From the NCBI GenBank assembly GCA_964418885.1, contig CAYQNW010000137.1, forward strand, positions 1-5,140: 5,140 nt of DNA. The letters run 5' to 3'. Each line of letters begins with the position of its first letter. Positions within the stretch are counted from its first letter, which is position 1. Shown here piece by piece: positions 1 to 5,140 of the stretch. This DNA comes from BMS3ABIN03 sp964418885. Its GTDB lineage: Bacteria > Bacteroidota > Ignavibacteria > Ignavibacteriales > Ignavibacteriaceae. A model generated the notes under the pieces. The model searched no databases. It was given only the letters and a program-made list of their open reading frames with translations, and was not told the origin of the DNA. A program made the translations under genes and the position numbers.

Positions 1-1
1 C

Positions 2-712
2 CGATTTAATCAAATGAAATTCAGGCGTCCCATCGGGAAACAATTTTCATTGAATAATATCCGTGGGGAAATAATTGGTATAATTAAAAATACTAATTTC
101 AAATCACTGCATTACAAAATCCAGCCGAATGCATATATGCTTCTTTCTAACTACTCGGATCTTTCTTTTAAGTACAATGGAATTATCTATGTAAAAACAG
201 CAACGGGCAAAACCAGAGATGCAATTTCTGCAATTGAGAATATCTGGAAGAAAGAGAATCCCAATCTACCGTTTGAATATCATTTTTTAGATGAAACAAT
301 CGACAAACAATATACTAAGGAAATTCAGACCGGTGAGATTTTTAGCTGGTTTTCATTAATTGCCATTTTTATTTCTTGTCTGGGATTGTACGGATTAAGC
401 TTGTTCATTATTGAAAACCGTACAAAGGAAATCGGGGTGCGAAAAGTTTTAGGAGCTTCAATTCCGGGCATTCTTAAATTGTTTTATAACGATTTTTCAA
501 AATTGATTTTACTATCTACAATTATTGCCTGTCCGCTTACGTGGTATGGGATAAATAAATGGCTGCAGAACTTCGCCTATAGAATTGATATAAACGTGTG
601 GGTGTTTGTTCTTTCCGGCGGAATTGCTTTAGTAATTGCATTGGCAACTGTAAGCTTCCAGGCAGTTAAAGCAGCAACAGCAAATCCTGTTGAGAGTTTA
701 CGTTATGAGTAA
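2..712 (+). CDS. ABC transporter permease, MacB/FtsX type (C-terminal part, 5' end outside window)
   Basis: This is the last 236 residues of an inner-membrane permease. The frame is open back to base 2, so the ATG at 14 is an internal methionine and not a start. It aligns with the last third of the complete permease at 792-3224. From that ATG as residue 1, the order is: the end of the second extracytoplasmic domain (about 1-105, with PIGKQF and IIGIIKNTNF matching PIGKEL and VIGVIKDFNY of the neighbour), a membrane segment at about 110-133, the FtsX-family coupling motif KEIGVRKVLGAS at 138-149, and membrane segments at about 164-184 and 194-216. It ends in TANPVESLRYE. Such permeases pair with a cytoplasmic ATPase of the LolD/MacB class, which is not in the window. 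The substrate is unknown. The C-terminal half is roughly half identical to permease 2 by eye, so this is a more distant paralogue than permease 3 is. Confidence 0.93.
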   Translation, partial: RFNQMKFRRPIGKQFSLNNIRGEIIGIIKNTNFKSLHYKIQPNAYMLLSNYSDLSFKYNGIIYVKTATGKTRDAISAIENIWKKENPNLPFEYHFLDETIDKQYTKEIQTGEIFSWFSLIAIFISCLGLYGLSLFIIENRTKEIGVRKVLGASIPGILKLFYNDFSKLILLSTIIACPLTWYGINKWLQNFAYRIDINVWVFVLSGGIALVIALATVSFQAVKAATANPVESLRYE

Positions 713-720
713 TATCGTAA

Positions 721-758
721 ACTCGAAATCCCGGCGAGTCGAATTAAGGGTCGGGATT
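721..758. repeat. Overlapping small inverted repeats in the spacer between permeases 1 and 2
   Basis: Two mutually exclusive stems can be drawn. ACTCG (721-725) pairs with CGAGT (735-739) across 9 bases, and AATCCCG (727-733) pairs with CGGGATT (752-758) across 18 bases. The second has a GC-rich core but is followed by TAAATCATT rather than a T run, so it is not a convincing intrinsic terminator. It could be a weak attenuator or 3'-end stabilising hairpin, or chance. No clear promoter is visible in this 79-base spacer, so permease 2 may be co-transcribed with permease 1. Confidence 0.3.
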
Positions 759-779
759 AAATCATTAAGGTATGAATAA
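741..779 (+). pseudogene. Possible vestigial 3' end of another permease gene (reads SLRYE-stop)
   Basis: Bases 762-779 read Ser-Leu-Arg-Tyr-Glu-stop, the same last five residues and stop as permease 1 (SLRYE), and 15 of 18 bases match the end of permease 2 (SLKYE). This lies in non-coding spacer, in a different frame from permease 1. The frame is open upstream, giving a possible 24-codon reading frame from the ATG at 705, which overlaps the permease 1 stop as ATGAGTAA, but nothing else in it resembles the family except VELR at 738-749. I infer a scar left by unequal recombination or deletion within the tandem array. A chance match over six codons is possible, and a tiny translated peptide cannot be excluded. 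Confidence 0.4.
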
Positions 780-782
780 AGT

Positions 783-786
783 GGAG
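783..786 (+). promoter_or_regulatory. Ribosome binding site of permease 2
   Basis: GGAG lies 5 bases before the ATG at 792. It supports that start over the out-of-frame ATG at 787. The start also coincides exactly with the conserved N-terminus of the family, shared with permease 3. Confidence 0.55.
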
Positions 787-791
787 ATGTT

Positions 792-3224
792 ATGCTTAAA
801 AGTTATTTCAAAGTTGCGTTTAGAAATTTAATCAGAAACAAAACGTTTTCAATCCTAAATATTGTCGGACTCGCGGTCGGGCTTGCATGCACAATTCTTA
901 TTCTGCTTTGGATATCCGATGAATTGAGTTATGACAAATATTTGCCGAATTCAGAAAATATTTACAGGGTGAACTCCAGGTTCAAGATCGGAAGTAATGA
1001 TTTTGACTCACCTCTTTCTTCCGATATGATGGGGCAGACTCTTAAAAAAGATTATCCTGAGGTTAGAAATTATACTACACTTTATGCTTTTAACAAAATG
1101 AAAATGGTAAAAAAGGGGAATGATTATTTAACAGAATACAGAACAGTATATGCTGATTCCAACTTCTTCAGTGTATTTAAGTTCCCGGTAATTGAAGGTA
1201 ATCTTGAAAAAGCGTTAACACAACCTAATACTGTTGTAATAAATGAAACTATTGCCAAAAAATATTTTGCAAAAACAAATGTAGTTGGTGAAACAATTGA
1301 AACAAATGAAAATGGCGGTACCGTATATAAAATTACTTCTGTAATAAAAGATATGCCCTCAAATACTCATTTTCATTTTGATTTCATTTTTCCGATGAAA
1401 AATCTGAAATATCCTTTCGGTAATTATATGACGTCCAACTTTTATACTTATTTGCAATTAAAGCCGGGTACCGATTATAAAGCGTTTGAGCCTAAATTAA
1501 AACAATATATTCTTAATTATTCCTGGCCTTTTATAGAACAGATTATAAAAGCGGATACCTTTGAAGATTTTGAAAAAGCCGGAAATGTAATTGTTCATTC
1601 ATTAACTCCGCTAAAAGATATTCACTTATATTCAAATAGACTTAGTGAACTTGAAGGAAACGGCAGTATCAACTATGTATATATTCTAAGTACAATTGCT
1701 TTATTCATTTTATTGATAGCATCGATTAATTTTATGAATCTTACAACGGCTAATTCTGCGAAACGTGCCCGCGAAATTGGTATCCGCAAAGTTCTTGGTA
1801 CAGACCGGAGAAGACTTGTTACGCAGTTTCTTACAGAAAGTGTATTACTTGCTTATATTTCTACAGTAGGAGCTATTGTTATTGTCGATCTGCTACTTCC
1901 TCTATTCAATTCAATTTCGGGTAAGAATTTCAGCTTTAATAACATATTCTCAGCTACAGGTATCTTAATTTTGGCATTTCTTCCTGTCTTAGTTGGACTG
2001 TTTACCGGAAGCTATCCGTCATTTTTTCTTTCATCATTTAAACCGGTTACGGTATTAAAAGGCAAACTTGTATCAGGTAGAAAAGGATTCAACCTGAGAG
2101 GGTCACTTGTGGTTTTTCAGTTTTCAGCCTCTATTATCCTTATAATTTCAACTGCCTTAATATATAGTCAGCTTAATTATATTCAGAATAAAAAACTTGG
2201 CTACAACAAAGAACAGGTTCTGATTATTAATAACACTGCGGCATTAGGTGATAATATCAAAGCTTTCAAAAACGAAGTATTACAGGTCCCCGGTGTAAAC
2301 CAGTCAACGATCACAAATTTCCTGCCGGTTCCTTCTAACAGGAATAATTTTACATTTTTCAAGGAAGCGGTTTTCGATATTAAATCCGGATTTGATATGC
2401 AGAAATGGACTGTGGATTATAACTACATAAGTTTTATGGGGATGGAAATCTTAGAAGGCAGAGATTTTTCAAAGAACTTTACAACTGACAGTACAGCAAT
2501 GATCATAAACGAAGCCGCAGCAAAAGTAATCGGACTGAAAAATCCAATTGGGAAGGAGTTGTATTCGGTTACAGGTCCAGATTTAAAGACCAGGATCAGC
2601 TATAAAGTAATAGGCGTTATAAAGGACTTCAATTATGAATCACTCAAAATGCCTGTTGGTCCGCTTTGTCTCATTCTTGGTAAAGACGCAGGTGCATGTT
2701 CATTCAGAATAGATTATGCAAGTGTTGCCGGAATTATTAATAAAACCGGTAAAATATGGAAAAACATGTCTCCATCAATCCCGTTTAGCTACAGGTTTAT
2801 GGATGAATCTTTCAATAATATGTACACGGAAGAAAGAAACGTTGGTTTGACGATTCTGTCGTCATCTGTATTTGCTGTACTGGTGGCATGTCTTGGCTTA
2901 TTCGGGTTAAGTATATTTATGGCTCAGCAAAAAACAAAAGAAATTGGTATCAGGAAAACACTCGGCGCATCTGTTTCAGGAATACTATATCTGCTTTCAA
3001 AAGAATTTATGAAGTGGATACTGGCTGCAAATATTATTGCCTGGCCGCTTTCCTATTTCTTCATGGAAAAATGGCTACAGGATTATGCTTACAGAACTTC
3101 TATTAACTGGTGGATATTTATAGTTACCGGTGGCATTTCAATTCTGATTGCAATAACTACAGTCAGTTTCCAGGCAATTAAAGCCGCAACTGCAAACCCG
3201 GTTGAGTCATTAAAATACGAATAA
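792..3224 (+). CDS. ABC transporter permease with two MacB_PCD-like and two FtsX domains (complete)
   Basis: This is an 810-residue inner-membrane permease, the only complete gene in the window and of normal length for the double-FtsX family. Domains in order: membrane segment 1 at about 20-42 (NIVGLAVGLACTILILLW), followed by DELSYD; first extracytoplasmic MacB_PCD-like domain at about 50-285, including TNENGG at 171-176; a block of four membrane segments at about 295-318, 350-375, 390-413 and 436-458; second extracytoplasmic domain at about 465-680; and three final segments at about 688-711, 741-762 and 772-795. The FtsX coupling motif occurs twice, as REIGIRKVLG (327-336) and KEIGIRKTLGAS (716-727). 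These cytoplasmic motifs are expected to contact the ATPase. Family members act in MacB-like mechanotransmission or LolCDE-like lipoprotein transport, but the substrate here is unknown. An ATP-binding subunit must come from elsewhere. Permease 3 begins 11 bases downstream, which suggests one operon. Confidence 0.96.
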   Translation: MLKSYFKVAFRNLIRNKTFSILNIVGLAVGLACTILILLWISDELSYDKYLPNSENIYRVNSRFKIGSNDFDSPLSSDMMGQTLKKDYPEVRNYTTLYAFNKMKMVKKGNDYLTEYRTVYADSNFFSVFKFPVIEGNLEKALTQPNTVVINETIAKKYFAKTNVVGETIETNENGGTVYKITSVIKDMPSNTHFHFDFIFPMKNLKYPFGNYMTSNFYTYLQLKPGTDYKAFEPKLKQYILNYSWPFIEQIIKADTFEDFEKAGNVIVHSLTPLKDIHLYSNRLSELEGNGSINYVYILSTIALFILLIASINFMNLTTANSAKRAREIGIRKVLGTDRRRLVTQFLTESVLLAYISTVGAIVIVDLLLPLFNSISGKNFSFNNIFSATGILILAFLPVLVGLFTGSYPSFFLSSFKPVTVLKGKLVSGRKGFNLRGSLVVFQFSASIILIISTALIYSQLNYIQNKKLGYNKEQVLIINNTAALGDNIKAFKNEVLQVPGVNQSTITNFLPVPSNRNNFTFFKEAVFDIKSGFDMQKWTVDYNYISFMGMEILEGRDFSKNFTTDSTAMIINEAAAKVIGLKNPIGKELYSVTGPDLKTRISYKVIGVIKDFNYESLKMPVGPLCLILGKDAGACSFRIDYASVAGIINKTGKIWKNMSPSIPFSYRFMDESFNNMYTEERNVGLTILSSSVFAVLVACLGLFGLSIFMAQQKTKEIGIRKTLGASVSGILYLLSKEFMKWILAANIIAWPLSYFFMEKWLQDYAYRTSINWWIFIVTGGISILIAITTVSFQAIKAATANPVESLKYE

Positions 3225-3225
3225 C

Positions 3226-3229
3226 AGGA
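3226..3229 (+). promoter_or_regulatory. Ribosome binding site of permease 3
   Basis: AGGA lies 6 bases before the ATG at 3236, within the 11-base gap that follows the permease 2 stop. There is no room for a separate promoter, so translation from a shared transcript with permease 2 is likely. Confidence 0.55.
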
Positions 3230-3235
3230 AAAGTT

Positions 3236-4806
3236 ATGTTTAAAAATTATTTGAAGATTGCTTTTAGAAATTTAATAAGGTTTAAAACATATTCCTTTAT
3301 TAATATACTTGGGCTTGCAGTTGGTATAGCTTGCTGTCTTCTGATTGTACTTTATATCCACGACGAACTGAGCTACGACAGCTTTAACAAAAATGCGGAC
3401 AGAATTTTCAGGATAAATACAGATCTTAAATTCGGCGATTCTGATCTTCATATACCTGTTGTTTCCGATATGATGGGGCAGCTTCTTAAGCAGGATTATC
3501 CCCAGGTTGAACAATATACACGTATTTACACCTTTGATGGACCTAAGCTGGTAAAAAAGGGAAACGAATTTAATAACGAGTCGAAGATTGCGTATGTCGA
3601 TTCAACATTCTTTAAAGTATTTACATTTCCTGCCGTTTCCGGCAATACGGATCATGTTCTCAACGAACCAAATACAGTTGTTATAACAGAATCAACAGCT
3701 AAAAAGTATTTCGGTACAGCCGATGCTTATGGTAAATTTATTGAAACAAATGAAAACGGAGGCACGGATTATAAAGTTACGGCAGTAATTAAGGACATGC
3801 CGGAAAATTCACACTTCAGGTTTGATTTTCTTTTCCCGATGGAAAATCTGAATTATGACTGGGGAAACTTCGTCTCATCGAACTTTTATACATACCTTTT
3901 GTTAAAGCCCGGAACTAACTACAAGCAGTTCGAGAAAAATTTTGTAGAGTATAACGATAAATATGTATTCCCGTATGCTAAAGATCATTTACAAATTAAC
4001 AGCAAAGAAGAGTTTGAAAAAGCGGGGAATAAAATTGAAAATACTCTCATTCCTCTTACAGATATTCATTTATATTCCAAACGTTCACAGGAATTAAGTC
4101 CTACCGGAAATATAGAGTACGTTTACATATTTGCTGCGGTTGCTTTATTCATCTTACTGATCGCCTGCATCAATTTCATGAATCTAACTACGGCACGTTC
4201 TGCAAACCGTGCAAGAGAGGTAGGAATTCGCAAAGTGCTTGGAACAGAACGTAAAAACCTTATCGTCCAGTTCCTGTTAGAATCAACCTTGCTGGCTTTT
4301 ATTGCAGTGGTTTTGGCAGTCATCATTGTTTATAACATTTTACCTTTATTCAATCATATCGCAGGGAAGGAACTAAAGGTAAACAAGCTGTATTCATCTC
4401 CTATTTTATTTTTCCTGGTTCTGCTTCCTTTCATAATCGGAATTATAGCGGGAAGTTACCCGGCATTCTTCCTTTCACGATTTATGCCCGCACACATAAT
4501 TAAAGGAAAGTTGGCGAGCGGAAGCAAAAGCAAAGGATTCAGAAGTGCTCTTGTTGTATTCCAGTTTGCCACTTCAATTATTCTTATAACGGGAACTATC
4601 ATCATCTATAACCAGCTTAATTACATTCAAAATAAAAATCTCGGTTATCATAAAGACCAGCTTCTCATAATAAACGATACGTACAATCTTCACAATATTG
4701 ATGCATTCAAAATCGAAATGCTTAAAGTTCCGGGAGTAATGTCCGGCACAATATCAGGTTTTCTTCCGGTTCCATCTGCAAGAAACTTCAGCGCTTTCTT
4801 TAAGGA
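3236..4806 (+). CDS. ABC transporter permease, MacB/FtsX type (permease 3, part before the sequence gap)
   Basis: This part encodes 523 complete residues plus two bases of the next codon, then runs into the Ns. It is colinear with permease 2 and is its closest relative here: 33 of the first 50 residues are identical, counted by eye. Visible parts are membrane segment 1 at about 20-42, then DELSYD; the first MacB_PCD-like domain at about 50-285 with TNENGG at 171-176; four membrane segments at about 295-318, 350-375, 390-413 and 436-458; the coupling motif REVGIRKVLG at 327-336; and the start of the second extracytoplasmic domain up to SAFFK. A conceptual translation across the Ns would stop at TAG 4853-4855, but the residues after the gap (from 4817) resemble nothing in the family and come from inverted sequence. 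That stop should not be taken as the gene end. The gene resumes at 4893. Confidence 0.93.
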
Positions 4807-4816
4807 NNNNNNNNNN
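4807..4816. other. Assembly gap (10 Ns)
   Basis: Ten ambiguous bases interrupt permease 3 in the codon after Lys523. The run looks like a fixed-size or estimated scaffold join. The flanking repeats suggest that the true missing coding sequence between 4806 and 4893 is only 16 bases, as read from the opposite strand of 4869-4884. Confidence 0.97.
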
Positions 4817-4892
4817 TTCATATTAACTAGTAATCTATTTTCCACCTTATCATAGTCAGACCGCTTTCCGAAACCATTGATAATTCCTTAAA
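4817..4892 (-). other. Inverted (foldback) copy of permease 3 sequence at the contig start, probable artefact
   Basis: Read on the minus strand, bases 4899 down to 4830 give CGCTTTCTTTAAGGA, which is identical to the last 15 bases before the gap, then codons for LSMVSESGLTM and RWKIDY. This is the expected continuation of permease 3 after FFKE; permease 2 has 11 residues, AVFDIKSGFDM, at the equivalent place. This piece is therefore coding sequence of this gene, or of a near-identical strain or paralogue copy, in the wrong orientation. The outermost 13 bases (4817-4829) do not match the forward copy and introduce a TAG on the minus strand, which suggests poor sequence at a contig end. Confidence 0.8.
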
Positions 4893-4931
4893 GAAAGCGG
4901 TATTACTATGCAAAGGTGGAAAATAGATTAC
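4830..4931. repeat. Imperfect inverted repeat, 39-base arms with 24-base loop
   Basis: The arms are 4830-4868 and 4893-4931, matching at 35 of 39 positions. They include a perfect 19-base block (4830-4848 with 4913-4931), a 6-base block (CATAGT with ACTATG) and a 9-base block (ACCGCTTTC with GAAAGCGGT). The mismatched left-arm positions are 4849, 4850, 4857 and 4859. The loop is 4869-4892. A second inverted match, 4792-4806 with 4885-4899, is perfect over 15 bases. Both are explained by one strand folding back on permease 3, not by a terminator or mobile-element end. Confidence 0.9.
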
Positions 4932-5140
4932 GATTATATAAAAACGCTCGGTATTAAAATAAAAGAGGGAAGAAACTTCTCAAGGGATTTTGGAACAGAT
5001 TCCAGTTCTATTATTCTGAATGAAGTTGCGGTAAAACAATTAGGGTATAAAAACCCTGTTGGTCAAAAGATATATACCTGGATAAAAGACGATAAAATTG
5101 TTGCTTATGACATCATAGGAGTTGTAAAGAATTTTAATTA
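4893..5140 (+). CDS. ABC transporter permease 3, continuation after the gap (3' end outside window)
   Basis: This is the second extracytoplasmic domain of permease 3, read from codon GAA at 4893 to the window end. It aligns with permease 2 residues 531-614: ESGITMQRW with KSGFDMQKW, IKEGRNFSRDF with ILEGRDFSKNF, GYKNPVGQKIY with GLKNPIGKELY, and IIGVVKNFN with VIGVIKDFN. It is in a different frame from the part before the gap because of the inverted insert and the arbitrary N count. Inserting the 16 bases read from the minus strand of 4869-4884 after 4806 puts both parts in one frame, with the first codon here becoming residue 530. The ATG at 4908 is an internal methionine and would be a false start. 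By comparison with permease 2, about 196 residues, with three membrane segments and the second coupling motif, should follow beyond the window. Confidence 0.88.

Noticed and set aside
14..16. ATG at 14 as the true start of permease 1
   Set aside because: The frame is open upstream to the window edge, and the sequence begins in the middle of the second extracytoplasmic domain compared with permease 2.
727..758. Rho-independent terminator after permease 1
   Set aside because: The 7-base stem has an 18-base loop and no following T run, so it is listed only as an inverted repeat.
2888..3106. 72-residue open frame on the plus strand inside permease 2
   Set aside because: It lies wholly inside the well-supported permease 2 frame, has no ribosome binding site of its own and encodes nothing recognisable, so it is a shadow frame.
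3272..3514. 80-residue open frame on the minus strand opposite the start of permease 3
   Set aside because: It is antisense to a conserved coding region, with no family resemblance and no start signal.
4123..4326. 67-residue open frame on the minus strand opposite the membrane segments of permease 3
   Set aside because: It is antisense to the conserved FtsX core, and its composition follows from the opposite strand.
4830..4931. Intrinsic terminator, insertion-sequence end or attachment site at the large inverted repeat
   Set aside because: One arm is coding sequence of permease 3 and the other is its inverted copy beside an N gap. There is no T run, no transposase and no target-site duplication.

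Overview
The window holds a tandem array of at least three same-strand genes for large ABC-transporter permeases of the MacB/FtsX type. Each complete copy would have two FtsX-type membrane cores and two extracytoplasmic MacB_PCD-like domains. The low GC content, the double-FtsX architecture, the shared N-terminus (AFRNLIR...KT.S..NI.GLAVG) and the C-terminal signature TANPVESL[R/K]YE point to the Bacteroidota / Ignavibacteriota (FCB) group. This is inferred from family knowledge; no marker gene is present. Short Shine-Dalgarno-like motifs precede two of the starts. No ATP-binding subunit, membrane fusion protein or regulator lies inside the window.

Layout: positions 2-712 are the C-terminal third of permease 1, whose 5' end lies outside the window. 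A 79-base spacer (713-791) carries small overlapping inverted repeats and a short stretch that reads SLRYE-stop, apparently a scar from another permease 3' end. Positions 792-3224 are permease 2, complete at 810 residues. Eleven bases later permease 3 starts at 3236. It is colinear with permease 2 and about two-thirds identical over the first 50 residues (counted by eye). It runs to a 10-N gap at 4807-4816 and resumes at about 4893, in another frame, to the window end.

The most informative observation is at the gap. The sequence just after the Ns (about 4830-4899) is an inverted copy of permease 3 itself: 4830-4868 pairs with 4893-4931 (35 of 39 positions), and 4885-4899 is the exact reverse complement of 4792-4806, the last bases before the gap. 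The reverse complement of 4869-4884 (16 bases), placed between 4806 and 4893, restores one open reading frame matching permease 2 residue for residue in length. The break in permease 3 is therefore most likely a snap-back/foldback artefact at a contig end, and the gene is probably intact. I see no novel system here. The genes are recognisable permease paralogues whose substrate cannot be read from the sequence; they presumably work with a LolD/MacB-like ATPase encoded elsewhere.
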